NCBI RefSeq assembly: GCF_000381745.1
Contig: NZ_KB906983.1
Location: forward strand, 30,466-94,465
Reading direction: 5' to 3'
Origin: Psychromonas ossibalaenae ATCC BAA-1528
Lineage (GTDB): Bacteria > Pseudomonadota > Gammaproteobacteria > Enterobacterales > Psychromonadaceae
DNA: 64,000 bases
Both the position numbers and the translations under genes were made by a program. Shown one piece after another: positions 8,400 through 17,984 of this stretch; within the stretch, counting starts at the first letter, position 1, and each line of letters opens with the position of its first letter. The notes beneath the pieces are model-generated. The model saw nothing but the letters and a program-made list of their open reading frames with translations. It made no database searches and had not been told where the DNA came from.

Positions 8400-10682
8400 T
8401 TACTTACTCTTCACCCCTGTTTTTTCTTCAGTGGTTAGATCCTGATAAGAGAAAAAGCGGCCTTTGCCTAAATTTTTCGCTTTATAGAGGGCGGTATCTG
8501 CATGGTGAATAAAGTCTTCTAAACTCAGCGCATCCTGCGGCGAGATTGAAATACCGATTGTTACACTAATATTGATCCGTTCTCCGTCAATAAACATAGG
8601 TTTTGCTATTGTATCAATTATTTTTTGTGCCGGAGTCAGTGCATCAAACTTACCGTTCACACTGTTAACGATGACGGCAAATTCATCACCTCCTAAACGT
8701 GCTGTCAAGTCAGAACTACGTACCGTACTGCGCAGACGTTGAGCCACTTTCTGCAGTACTTTATCACCCATATTATGACCAAAAGTATCGTTGACCGGTT
8801 TAAAGTTATCTAAATCCAGCAGTAACAAACCAACACTTAACTGCAGCCTCTGCTTCACAGCTAATGCATGCTGCAGCTCCCGGTTAAAATGACGCCGGTT
8901 AGCAAGATCCGTCAGCGGGTCGGTGAGTACTAAGTGCTGGATTGCTTCTTCATCTTTTTTACGTTGAGTTATATCGCGGATAACGGCGGTGTATTTTATT
9001 TCACCTTGAAACTCAGACTGACCTAAAAATATTTCAACCGGGAATGTTGTGCCGTTGGCACGTTTAAGCACCTGTTCACGTCCGCCGACCTCTACTGAGT
9101 CCCGGCTTTTTGCAAAATGTTCGCTGATGATATGTTTACCTTGAGGGTCATGAGCTTCCTGCATCAACATTGTAATACTTTGATTAAACAGTTCATCTTC
9201 ACTGTAACCGAGCATCATTTCAGCCGCGGTATTAATGCTTTCAATATAACCATAGCGGCTGGTAGTGATGATGGCATCATGCACTGTATTCAAAATGGTA
9301 TTAATTCTGCGCTGGCTTTCTAATGCACTTTTTCTATCATTATCGGCATTTTTTTGTAATTCAATTAAATGATTCGCCAGTGTTAAAGCCTGATCGGTTT
9401 TTTGTTCACTTTTAGCCTGCAGCTCTTTAATCTCTTCAAGCTGCCTTAATGTTGTTAAGTTCATTTCTGTTAGTGATTTCTGGCTGCTGCGGCGTTTTCT
9501 TTCATAGTGTTTAAAAATACGGATTGAGCGGATCATCTGTTTAATTTCAAAAATCTGATCTGGGTGAAATACAATCTGCTTACTGTGGTGATAGCGGGCC
9601 TGTGAAACCATGGACTGGGTAACTTTCTGTATCGGCAGGATCACTTTTTTAAACATGATATAACTGAAAAACAATAAGGTAATAATGCATAAAAGCATAA
9701 CGGCCTGGATTCGCTCTTTGATACCGTCCTGTATTAAATGAATTTGTTCACCGACATTAAAAATTTTGCTTTTCAGCTCTATTTCAATGTGCTGATCCAA
9801 TATCCCTAGCGCTTTTAACGCTTTATTATCTAAGCTTTGGGAGTGACTAAGATCAATTGTTTTACGTGTAGTAAGAGGTCTCTTGAGGTTGTTTAACAGC
9901 CCCTGATAATGGTTAATGGTCTGCTGAAAAGTCCTTAATGCCAGTTTTTCTTCGGCAGCAAGGTCCATTTTAAAATATTTTTCAATGTTAATAAGCAGTA
10001 AATTAATCTTCTCTTGAGCTTTAACTGCATAAGCGCTATCGCCTCGTATTTGTAAATTTTTTATATGATGGATCATGCCCCCGTAACCTAACTGAGCAAC
10101 TATTTCTGTATACAAGCTAAACTTATCAGTTCGAATAGAAAGATTTTTTTCCTCCTGATGGTTAAATTTCCGGTTGTTCTGCTCAAGCACAGTTAAGCCG
10201 CGCAGTGCGGGCTGATCATTAGTTTGTAGAAAGGAGTCTATTTTTTTTATTGAGCTGCTCCCCTGAAATAAATGCGGAAGCTGGTTTACTTTAGTCTGAT
10301 AGTTTTTTATTACAGCCTGGATATCGTTAAGTGCATAACGTTCTGCATTGCTTAGCTGAAAAGAAAGGTAGAGTTTGATAATGGCTTCGACCTGATGAAT
10401 ATCTTCTTTAATGCTCGAGAGCTGTTCTGGATTATTATTAATAATGGAATTTTTTAATTTATGGATCATTCCTCCATAACCGAGAAAAGAGCGAATGGAA
10501 TTTTCTAAATTAATTTTTTCTGATTGCTCAACTTGTACTTCATCCCATAAAATCTGAATTTTAAATACCTTATCACTAATTGTCTGCATGCTTGCCACCT
10601 GAATCAACGTCATTATCAGGATTAGTGAAATAAGCAGAAAACTAATTAATTTGAGAGTAATATGACGAGATAATATATTCAT
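8400..10682 (-). CDS. Membrane diguanylate cyclase with duplicated sensor, PAS and GGDEF
   Basis: The protein has 760 residues if it starts at the ATG at 10,682, which has an AAGGGA ribosome binding site; a longer frame to 10,799 lacks one. Helices at about 8-30 and 322-345 bracket a periplasmic region in which a GYGGMIH-x-x-KN motif occurs twice (about residues 67 and 199), so the sensor looks internally duplicated. A HAMP-like linker and coiled coil, a PAS domain (about 455-570) and a GGDEF domain follow. The active-site GGDEF is intact at 664-668, with the inhibitory RxxD site (RSSD) just before it. It should make cyclic di-GMP; the ligand is unknown. Confidence 0.9.
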   Translation of the reverse strand: MNILSRHITLKLISFLLISLILIMTLIQVASMQTISDKVFKIQILWDEVQVEQSEKINLENSIRSFLGYGGMIHKLKNSIINNNPEQLSSIKEDIHQVEAIIKLYLSFQLSNAERYALNDIQAVIKNYQTKVNQLPHLFQGSSSIKKIDSFLQTNDQPALRGLTVLEQNNRKFNHQEEKNLSIRTDKFSLYTEIVAQLGYGGMIHHIKNLQIRGDSAYAVKAQEKINLLLINIEKYFKMDLAAEEKLALRTFQQTINHYQGLLNNLKRPLTTRKTIDLSHSQSLDNKALKALGILDQHIEIELKSKIFNVGEQIHLIQDGIKERIQAVMLLCIITLLFFSYIMFKKVILPIQKVTQSMVSQARYHHSKQIVFHPDQIFEIKQMIRSIRIFKHYERKRRSSQKSLTEMNLTTLRQLEEIKELQAKSEQKTDQALTLANHLIELQKNADNDRKSALESQRRINTILNTVHDAIITTSRYGYIESINTAAEMMLGYSEDELFNQSITMLMQEAHDPQGKHIISEHFAKSRDSVEVGGREQVLKRANGTTFPVEIFLGQSEFQGEIKYTAVIRDITQRKKDEEAIQHLVLTDPLTDLANRRHFNRELQHALAVKQRLQLSVGLLLLDLDNFKPVNDTFGHNMGDKVLQKVAQRLRSTVRSSDLTARLGGDEFAVIVNSVNGKFDALTPAQKIIDTIAKPMFIDGERINISVTIGISISPQDALSLEDFIHHADTALYKAKNLGKGRFFSYQDLTTEEKTGVKSK

Positions 10683-10871
10683 GAAAATCCCTTTATGGTA
10701 TACCCGTTTAATATATATAAGAGATATGCAGACATGATGTTTAATTAGACTGGTATAAGTATTAAAAGTAGTTGCTTGTATAATTTTTGTAAAATACACA
10801 AAGGGAAGATCATGCTAAAAACGGCGGTTAGCTAACACTCTATTCTTTTTAATTTTAATTTAGGAATAAAT

Positions 10872-11801
10872 ATGAAAATTGTATTACTAGATGCACTGAC
10901 TCTTGGGGATACAGATTTATCTGCTTTGGATCATCTTGGCCAACTGACAACGTACGCAACGACATCCAGTGAACAAAGGTTAGCCCATATTGCAGACAGT
11001 GATGTGATTATTACTAACAAAGTTTTAATCGATAAAGCTGTTATACAGGCAAGTCCGCAGCTTAAATTAATCTGTATTGCTGCTACCGGGACGAATAATG
11101 TTGATCTGAGTGCTGCTGTCGATGCGGGAGTGGCTGTGAAAAATGTATCGGGTTATTCCACAGAGAGTGTGGCGCAGTCAACTTTTGCAATGCTTTTTCA
11201 GTTGATACACCAAAGCCGTTATTATGATAATTACACACAGTCCAAAGCCTGGTGTGAAAGTCCTGTTTTTACCCATATCAGCAGTCCATTTTCAGAAATA
11301 AAAGGAAAACGCTGGGGCATTATCGGTATGGGAGCAATTGGTCAGCGGGTTGCTGAAATCGCCGCTGTGTTCGGCTGTGAGCTTTGTTATTATTCAACAT
11401 CCGGCAAAAACAGTCAGCAGGCCTATCAGCAGGTTAGTTTATCTGAATTAATAACAAGCTGCGATATTATTACCATCCACGCTCCGCTTAATGGACAAAC
11501 AGAAAACTTAATTGATCAGCAGGTCTTAAAGTCTGTCAGGCAGGGCGCTGTTATTCTTAATTTAGGACGCGGTGGTATTATTGATGAGACCGCTATGGCA
11601 AAAGCGATTGATGAGTATGAGGTTTACCATGGTACGGATGTATTAGCTGTCGAGCCGATGGAGAGCAGTCATCCCTATTTCTCAGTTAAGCAGCAGTCAC
11701 GTTTATTAATAACACCGCATACAGCCTGGGCTAGCTCTCAAGCACGGCAGACACTTGTGAATGCCATTGTTAATAATATAAACAGTTTTAATATTTCGTG
11801 A
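10872..11801 (+). CDS. D-2-hydroxyacid dehydrogenase (hydroxypyruvate reductase-like)
   Basis: A 309-residue NAD(P)-dependent dehydrogenase of the D-isomer-specific family, reducing 2-oxoacids such as hydroxypyruvate or glyoxylate. The NAD-binding GMGAIGQRVAE motif is at about 152-162. The catalytic Arg (LGRGGIID), Glu (LAVEP) and His (TPHTAW) are all present. Length fits glycerate dehydrogenase or hydroxypyruvate reductase, but the exact substrate cannot be read from sequence. It is divergent from the cyclase gene, with 189 bp between them, and is followed by a strong terminator, so it is probably transcribed alone. Confidence 0.88.
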   Translation: MKIVLLDALTLGDTDLSALDHLGQLTTYATTSSEQRLAHIADSDVIITNKVLIDKAVIQASPQLKLICIAATGTNNVDLSAAVDAGVAVKNVSGYSTESVAQSTFAMLFQLIHQSRYYDNYTQSKAWCESPVFTHISSPFSEIKGKRWGIIGMGAIGQRVAEIAAVFGCELCYYSTSGKNSQQAYQQVSLSELITSCDIITIHAPLNGQTENLIDQQVLKSVRQGAVILNLGRGGIIDETAMAKAIDEYEVYHGTDVLAVEPMESSHPYFSVKQQSRLLITPHTAWASSQARQTLVNAIVNNINSFNIS

Positions 11802-11810
11802 TAAAGAAGT

Positions 11811-11844
11811 AAAAAAGCCCTTCAGTAAGCTGAAGGGCTTTTTT
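11811..11844. terminator. Bidirectional terminator
   Basis: GCCCTTCAG pairs with CTGAAGGGC around loop TAAG, flanked by six A on the left and a T run on the right. It separates the dehydrogenase from the convergent gene on the minus strand. Confidence 0.92.
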
Positions 11845-11878
11845 ACTCTACTCAGCATTAAGCCGAAAAATCAGTTTG

Positions 11879-13609
11879 TTATTTTTCAGATACTTTACTA
11901 TTTATATAGTAATCAAACACTAAGCCCTGATCGCTTATATCAAAGCCCATTTTCATTCGAGCATCGTAATCCATTAGGAACATCGCTTCTTCCGGTAAAG
12001 GTTCACCGGTTAATTCAGCTGCCGTGACAATTGGTGCAAACATTTTCTTAAAATCAAATGAAAAGTTATAAACACCATTCTTACTCAATTTCTCAGAGCT
12101 TAGGTTTTCTACTGCTTTTTGGCCTTTCTCTCCATTATAGATAACTAAATGATTACCTTTTATGGCTAGTTTCGGTGCAATATTTAACTGTGCAGGAATA
12201 GGGAATATGCCGCCAAGTTCGATCGGCTGGCTGGTGCTGCTTAATTGAATATGCTGGAATTCAGGACTGAACATCTTCATTGAATTAAACAACAGTTCAG
12301 GGTTGTCCGAGGAGACGCTAAACAGGGCATCTAAGTTTTCAATCATGGGGTCACCATTGATCTGACTTATGGTGTAATCAAGCACTGCTGTACTAATCCC
12401 TTTAACGCCGTTAGCTACATTAGCCCCCATACTGAGCATACCGATTGACTCGCCGGACTGGCTTATTTCTGCCTGCAGCTCAGCTAAAGGTGCACAGGTA
12501 TAAGTCGGGGTCTGCAGATCGCTCCAGATATCGGTCAGAGAGCCGGCTAACAGGCTGACATCGATTCCCAGTCCCATAGCAAATACATTGTTTTCAACAT
12601 CTGCAGTGTATTCTGGAATATAACCACGAATTGTTTTTAATGCATCTAAGACTGCCTGGTTTTTACTTTCAATTATGGTATCCATTTCCAGGGTTGATTC
12701 TTTCTTATTAATATCTAAGTTAGTATAACCAAACACCGTGCGCGGCCAGTTTTCTGCTATAGAGTTGAAGTCACTGGCGCATTCCGCCGTCTGAATTGCT
12801 GCCAGCGGTCTTTCTTCACCGAAGTAAGCTGCTAGAGAGTCAAGCTGACGAGCCAGCTGGTTACCGTCACTGGTGGTTAAGGCTTTGATGATTTCAATAT
12901 GATTGATAAAACCGACACTTGCGCTGTCAAAGTTATATTTTTTAATTGTTTGTTCAATAACACCTGATTTTGCCAGCGAATCTTCAACTGGTGTTAATCC
13001 CAGTGCAGTGCTCAATAATGCTTGGTTGTTGAAAGAAGTGTTCAGAGTTAGGGTCAGCAGTCCTCTATCCTGAGCAATGATCAGTTCAACTTTCTGCTCA
13101 TCTGAATCATCACTTAGCTGATATGCGCGGTAATTTACTGTCTGCAGTGTACCTTTAGTGTGAGTGAAACCTGATTCTAATTCACTTTTGTCCAGTAAAT
13201 CCCAGACAGCCTGCGGATTTTCTACCTCAATCTTCATGACCGGCATTAAACCTAAAGTATAAAAATAGGCGCGCAGTTCTTCAGGAAAACCGAATGTTTT
13301 TATCAGCAGGTCAGCATCTTTAATACTGTTTTGATAGGTTTTAAAAATATTCAGGAAAAAGTTAACTTTTTCTGTGCTTTCTGCATATAGCTCATCGAAC
13401 ATTTCATCACTGTTCGGAGTGGACATAACGGGAGCGGATGCAAGGTAGTCTTTGAGCGGAAAAGGTTCAAGCTGGCCGGTAAAAATCGGTGTATCAGCAG
13501 GAACGTAGTCGAGTACGTTATACGCTGTAGATGCACTTTGCTGATTGATAAAATAGGCTCCGGCTGCTCCGGCTGCCGCTACGGCTGCGATGATTAGTAC
13601 TTTTTTCAA
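11879..13609 (-). CDS. Uncharacterised membrane-anchored protein, 576 aa
   Basis: I do not recognise this protein. The likely start is the TTG at 13,609, with GGAGG eight bases upstream; the longer frame to 13,726 has no comparable site. Its N-terminus (KKVLIIAAVAAAGAAGAYFI) is an uncleaved signal anchor, so the bulk should be periplasmic. The rest is a long soluble domain of alternating helices and strands with no catalytic motif and two cysteines in the mature part. A VPADTPIF stretch follows the anchor. The gene lies 160 bp downstream of xni on the same strand and ends at a shared terminator. A role in the envelope is inference only. Confidence 0.8.
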   Translation of the reverse strand: MKKVLIIAAVAAAGAAGAYFINQQSASTAYNVLDYVPADTPIFTGQLEPFPLKDYLASAPVMSTPNSDEMFDELYAESTEKVNFFLNIFKTYQNSIKDADLLIKTFGFPEELRAYFYTLGLMPVMKIEVENPQAVWDLLDKSELESGFTHTKGTLQTVNYRAYQLSDDSDEQKVELIIAQDRGLLTLTLNTSFNNQALLSTALGLTPVEDSLAKSGVIEQTIKKYNFDSASVGFINHIEIIKALTTSDGNQLARQLDSLAAYFGEERPLAAIQTAECASDFNSIAENWPRTVFGYTNLDINKKESTLEMDTIIESKNQAVLDALKTIRGYIPEYTADVENNVFAMGLGIDVSLLAGSLTDIWSDLQTPTYTCAPLAELQAEISQSGESIGMLSMGANVANGVKGISTAVLDYTISQINGDPMIENLDALFSVSSDNPELLFNSMKMFSPEFQHIQLSSTSQPIELGGIFPIPAQLNIAPKLAIKGNHLVIYNGEKGQKAVENLSSEKLSKNGVYNFSFDFKKMFAPIVTAAELTGEPLPEEAMFLMDYDARMKMGFDISDQGLVFDYYINSKVSEK

Positions 13610-13769
13610 GTGATTCCCTCCAGTAGGTAATATAATGCCGGCCTTATTTTTTATTAGCCTCTCTGCGAGCAGGGCTTTATTACACTGCTGCAGAATTATT
13701 TTACCTAAAAGGCAGGTAATGGCCATTTAAAAGTTATGTTTTTATGATTTAATGTTGTGCCGTCACTGT

Positions 13770-14558
13770 TTAAGGCTTTTTGGGAGTATAACGCAGATCC
13801 TTAAGATTAAACCCCAGTTGGATATGTTTTTTTAATGTCACCAGCTGTTTGGCTAGTAATGCTGGTTTTTGTGATGTCAGCAGCTTAGTTAAACGCTTAT
13901 CCTGCAGATTCTCCGGCTGTTTGAACATATTGTCTAAGCAGTTAAACTGCTGCAGTAGTGTTAATGCTCCTTTGGCCCCTATTCCTTCTACGCCTTTGAT
14001 AGCACTGCTGGAAATTCCGGTAATAGCCCAGTAGTCGCATAGCTGCCCGGCAGATAAGCCCATTTTATTTAATACTCTGTGCTGATCCGTATAACTGTTG
14101 GTAAAGTAGTCATAAATAATAATTTGTGAATTAAGCAGCTGATAGAAACCTTTGTCAGTAGAAACGATAATACAGCGTTGTTTTTTCTGAGCGACTTTAT
14201 CAGCAAGGGTGGCGATTAAATCATCTGCTTCGTCAGTTTCTGTTACTAAGGAATCTACGCCTAATTCAAAAAACAGATCTTGAATCTGATTTAAGCTTTG
14301 TTTTAACAGTTCTGGAACGGGTTTTCGTCCCTGTTTATATTCAGGGTAAATCTGATGGCGCCAGCTTGGGGCATGATTATCAAAAACACAGATAACATGG
14401 CTGGGCTGATGTATCTGCAGTAATTTTTTCAGTGCATTACATGCTGTTGTCTGCGCGGCAATCACTGCCGCCTGTGTCTGGCCAAGCTGTTTTTCCTGCA
14501 CAGCATAGATACGGCGGATAAGGTTCATCGCATCGATAATTAAGAGGGTAGATGTCAT
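13770..14558 (-). CDS. xni: Flap endonuclease Xni (exonuclease IX)
   Basis: A 262-residue homologue of the 5'-3' exonuclease domain of DNA polymerase I, acting on 5' flaps. Metal-binding acidic residues are visible early (IIDAMNLIRR), in the middle (ETDEADDLIATL, STDKG) and near YDYF. The helix-hairpin-helix stretch GVEGIGAKGA (about residues 180-190) is the K+-dependent DNA-binding element. Length is close to E. coli Xni (251). The gene lies downstream of ppnN, as in the ygdH-xni neighbourhood of enterics, but a hairpin separates the two. Confidence 0.93.
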   Translation of the reverse strand: MTSTLLIIDAMNLIRRIYAVQEKQLGQTQAAVIAAQTTACNALKKLLQIHQPSHVICVFDNHAPSWRHQIYPEYKQGRKPVPELLKQSLNQIQDLFFELGVDSLVTETDEADDLIATLADKVAQKKQRCIIVSTDKGFYQLLNSQIIIYDYFTNSYTDQHRVLNKMGLSAGQLCDYWAITGISSSAIKGVEGIGAKGALTLLQQFNCLDNMFKQPENLQDKRLTKLLTSQKPALLAKQLVTLKKHIQLGFNLKDLRYTPKKP

Positions 14559-14607
14559 GTCAGCAGATAATATTATTAATAAAGAAAAGAAAGTATTATA
14601 TGCCTAA

Positions 14608-14638
14608 ACGGTCTGAAGTGTTATGTTCAGACCGTATA
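14608..14638 (-). terminator. Hairpin terminator between ppnN and xni
   Basis: ACGGTCTGAA and TTCAGACCGT form a 10-bp perfect stem around an 8-base loop, 10 bases past the ppnN stop. The T run after it on the minus strand is short (TTT), so termination may be partial. Confidence 0.6.
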
Positions 14639-14647
14639 TAGTTTGTT

Positions 14648-16000
14648 TTAACTGATAATTTTATAGCAGGGGGTATAAACGGTGCCGGGAAGTTTCATGC
14701 GCCCCTGTTCAATAAAGCTTTCTAATAAACGGTCAACTTTTTCCATTAGTACTTTCTCTCCTTTTATCTCAAAGGGGCCGAATTCTTCAATGGACTTGAT
14801 ACCGTCATCTTTTACATTACCGCCGACAATACCGGAAAAAACACGGCGCAAATTAGAAGCGAGTTCCTCAGTCGGCTGCTCACTGTGCAGTACTAAGTTA
14901 GACATGTTTTCATGGTTAGGAATGAACGGCTGCTGAAAGGGCTCATCAATTTTCAAAGACCAGTTATATGAAAAAGCATCACCGATTGCCCGCCGGTATT
15001 CAGTCACTTTTGTCATTGATTTTTTAACGGTCTGCGCCACTAAAGGGGCATTCGCAATAATAATTTGATAGTGCTGGCGCGCCTCTTCACCAAGGGTATC
15101 GCTGATAAACTGATCGATTGCCTGGAAATAGGCTCTGCTGTTTTCCGGGCCGGTTAAAATAATAGGTAACGGCTGACGTTTATTTTCTGGGTGCATCATG
15201 ATTCCCAGAATATAAAGCAGTTCTTCCGCAGTTCCCGGACCGCCTGGAAAAATAACCACACTGTGTGCAATACGTACAAAACCTTCAAGACGTTTTTCAA
15301 TATCGGGTAAGATAACTAATTCATTAACAATAGGATTCGGCGGTTCGGCTGCTATGATGCCTGGCTCGGTAAGGCCGATATAACGCCCGCCGCTTACCCG
15401 CTGTTTAGCGTGTCCGATTGTCGCTCCTTTCATCGGCCCTTCCATGGCTCCCGGGCCACAGCCTGTACATATATTGAGTGCCCTGAGCCCTAGCTGGCTG
15501 CCGACTTCACGTGTATAGTAAAATTCCTCATTATCAATTGAGTGTCCGCCCCAGCAGACCACCACATTAGGCTCTCCGCCTGGTTTGAGAATATTAGCAT
15601 TGCGCAGAATTGAAAAAACTAAACTGGTGATCTGGTCGCTGTCATTCTCATTATACTCTGGAATACGCAGCTGCGAGTTTACATAAAGCAGATCGCGTAA
15701 AACGGAAAAAAGATGCTCTTGAATGCCTGTGATCAGCTCTCCGTCAATAAATGCTTCCTCCGGGGGGTTATGCAGCTCAATTTTTACACCTCTTTCCTGA
15801 TGTAATACATTAATGTCAAATGTTTTGTATTTTTCTAGAATCTCTTTACTGCTGTCGGTATGGCTGCCGCAGTTAAGCACAGCCAGTGAGCAGTTACGAA
15901 ACAGGTGGTAAATATCGGAGGTTGCGCTTTCTTTTAACTGATTGACTTCGAGTTGAGATAATAAAGCCATACTACCGACCGGATTAATGCTGGTTATCAT
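14648..16000 (-). CDS. ppnN: Nucleotide 5'-monophosphate nucleosidase PpnN (YgdH)
   Basis: A 450-residue member of the LOG/lysine-decarboxylase-like family; E. coli PpnN has 454. It hydrolyses purine and pyrimidine 5'-monophosphates to base and ribose-5-phosphate, and in E. coli is controlled by (p)ppGpp. The family signature [10 protein letters not shown] (about residues 251-260) and the upstream [16 protein letters not shown] stretch (about 178-193) form the phosphate-binding site. N- and C-terminal extensions typical of PpnN are present. The ATG follows GGAGAG. Upstream lies a MITE-like repeat, so its promoter must sit close to the start or within that element. Confidence 0.93.
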   Translation of the reverse strand: MITSINPVGSMALLSQLEVNQLKESATSDIYHLFRNCSLAVLNCGSHTDSSKEILEKYKTFDINVLHQERGVKIELHNPPEEAFIDGELITGIQEHLFSVLRDLLYVNSQLRIPEYNENDSDQITSLVFSILRNANILKPGGEPNVVVCWGGHSIDNEEFYYTREVGSQLGLRALNICTGCGPGAMEGPMKGATIGHAKQRVSGGRYIGLTEPGIIAAEPPNPIVNELVILPDIEKRLEGFVRIAHSVVIFPGGPGTAEELLYILGIMMHPENKRQPLPIILTGPENSRAYFQAIDQFISDTLGEEARQHYQIIIANAPLVAQTVKKSMTKVTEYRRAIGDAFSYNWSLKIDEPFQQPFIPNHENMSNLVLHSEQPTEELASNLRRVFSGIVGGNVKDDGIKSIEEFGPFEIKGEKVLMEKVDRLLESFIEQGRMKLPGTVYTPCYKIIS

Positions 16001-16120
16001 AGGCTCTCCTTGCCGTGAGTTTGAAATAAAAAGATGCCGAATTGAGTGTTTAAAAGCTTTACAGCCTGGAAAGTGGCTTATAGAGAGGTAAATAGCAACA
16101 CAGCATTTCTAACTTATTAG

Positions 16121-16382
16121 TATACCCATATTACTTCAATATGCTTTGTCAGGCACTAGCTCGGACAGCAGAACAAGGAGCAGCATGAGATAATGGTATT
16201 CCCTTTTTGATTGTTGCAACGCAGATCTGGTTTTCGAGCTAGCGCCCCGTAGGGCAAGACAAACTGCACCAGTCTGCGTTGTTATAAAATTTCTATGTAG
16301 AATAACTATACTTCAATTTTATGCCTAGCATCTCGGCACAGTTTCCCTTGCTGACTTTGCATCTTGAAGTATTATGGGTATA
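16121..16382. mobile_element. MITE-like repeat, family B copy 1 (about 262 bp)
   Basis: The left end TATACCCATATTACTTCAAT and the right end are imperfect inverted repeats of over 20 bp. Internal blocks shared with the copy at 21,774-22,100 include GCTAGCTCGGACA, TTGCAACGCAG and TTTTCGAGCTAGCG. CTAGCTCG and CGAGCTAG inside form a second inverted pair. No coding capacity. It fills most of the 435-bp gap between ppnN and the next gene. Confidence 0.8.
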
Positions 16383-16435
16383 TATAAGCATAATATAGAT
16401 ATACAGAGTTGCCATTTTATTTTATGGCTGCAGGG

Positions 16436-17893
16436 CTATTGTTTTTCAAAACAGACAACTTGATTGCGGCCGCTGCTCTTGGCGTGGTATAGCGCCTGGT
16501 CTGCTCGTTCAAATGCACTGTCTATATCATCTGCAGGAGTAAAAGTCGTGCAGCCGACAGAAATAGAAATACTGATATTGTTCTTTTTAAATTTAAACGG
16601 AATCGTTTTTATTATTTTACACAGTTTTTCAAGAGTGATTTGTGCTTGTTCTTTGTTTATTTCCGGCAGTAGAAGCGCAAACTCTTCGCCGCCGTAGCGG
16701 GCTATAAAGTCGGTATTGCGCAGTGATTTTTGTAATGTCTGGGCAATCACATTCAAGACTTTGTCTCCAGCTAAATGCCCGAAACTGTCATTGATTGATT
16801 TAAATTTATCAATATCAATAATGGCAATATTAAGCGGGTGCTGATAACGCTGGTAGCGGGTAAACTCAATCTGAATGCGTTCGCTCCAAGCTGCTCGGTT
16901 AGGAATTTTTGTTAAGAAATCCACATGCAGCTGCTTGCTCTGCTGCTTAAGGGTCTGCTGATAATTTTTAGTTTCGCTCTGCAGCTCTTTTATCTCTCTT
17001 ACCATTCCTTGAAAACGCTGTCTGACCTGTGTTTCTTTCTGCTCTTCTTTAGCATTAATCATCTGCTCGACATTCTCGACATATGAGAAAATATGCTTTC
17101 TTAGTGCATCCAGATCTGTTGCGTTTTCAGTTTCTTTTTTAAGCTGGGCAGACTTTTTCTGAATCGATTTAACACAGTTATCCTGCTCGGCAAAGGTTAT
17201 TTCAGCCTGTTTGATATTGTTGGAGAAATTTAGATAAAACTGGGTAAGGCTGTCATTCAGCGTGTATAGAAAGTGACGGGACGAGCGTCGTTCTTCTCGT
17301 GTGCTGTCGATAATAATCGCAATAATCGTTAAACAGTACTGCGGTAGTTCAAGGGGGTTCGTTTCATCGGCTATTTTTCTACGAATGACATCGAGTTGTT
17401 TAACATGGGGCTGTGCAATATCTAGATCAAGAATCAGCTGCTGTAATTCATCACAAACATCTTCAAATTCCGGGGGAACACCAGTACTGTTAGTGTTTTT
17501 ATTCTTATCTAACTCAATAACAACCCGCTGGTATATCTTAATGATATTGGTGAGTTCAGCGTGGTGCTCAGATATTGTATAAGGCTGCTGAATATGTTTT
17601 GACTGTTCAATTTTATCATTAATTGAGTCTGATAAAGTAGACAGCTTCTGCAGCTGCAGCTGCGATTGAGTCACAATTAAACGGCCTTCAGGCAGACTCT
17701 CTTCAATAAAAGGATCACTTTCCTGTAACTGATCCAGACACTCTTCATACAACTCACTGACAGCTTTATCGGAAGGAGTATTGTGCAGTTTTTTTAAGAA
17801 GCTTAACTGATACTTGTCAAATGCTTTATCTTGTCTGGCAGTTCTTTTTAATAACTGTTGCAGCAGCTTTAAAACAGCTATCGGGGCGGTCAT
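16436..17893 (-). CDS. Diguanylate cyclase with helical N-terminal region
   Basis: A 485-residue protein without membrane segments. Residues 1-310 are largely helical, with coiled coil at about 235-320 (rich in K, E and Q), and carry no domain I can name. The C-terminal GGDEF domain begins near 322 (DFLTKIPNRAAW). Its active-site motif is GGEEF, a functional variant, and the inhibitory RxxD (RNTD) lies five residues before it. It should synthesise cyclic di-GMP in the cytoplasm. It lies 91 bp downstream of the TPR gene on the same strand, and both may be read from the queF promoter region. Confidence 0.9.
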   Translation of the reverse strand: MTAPIAVLKLLQQLLKRTARQDKAFDKYQLSFLKKLHNTPSDKAVSELYEECLDQLQESDPFIEESLPEGRLIVTQSQLQLQKLSTLSDSINDKIEQSKHIQQPYTISEHHAELTNIIKIYQRVVIELDKNKNTNSTGVPPEFEDVCDELQQLILDLDIAQPHVKQLDVIRRKIADETNPLELPQYCLTIIAIIIDSTREERRSSRHFLYTLNDSLTQFYLNFSNNIKQAEITFAEQDNCVKSIQKKSAQLKKETENATDLDALRKHIFSYVENVEQMINAKEEQKETQVRQRFQGMVREIKELQSETKNYQQTLKQQSKQLHVDFLTKIPNRAAWSERIQIEFTRYQRYQHPLNIAIIDIDKFKSINDSFGHLAGDKVLNVIAQTLQKSLRNTDFIARYGGEEFALLLPEINKEQAQITLEKLCKIIKTIPFKFKKNNISISISVGCTTFTPADDIDSAFERADQALYHAKSSGRNQVVCFEKQ

Positions 17894-17984
17894 ATTGTTA
17901 TTCCATTTTAATTTTTATGTTCTGAATTATCATTAACTTTAGTCAGGAGTGCAAGCCTGCCTTTGAAAAGATCACAAAAATGGG

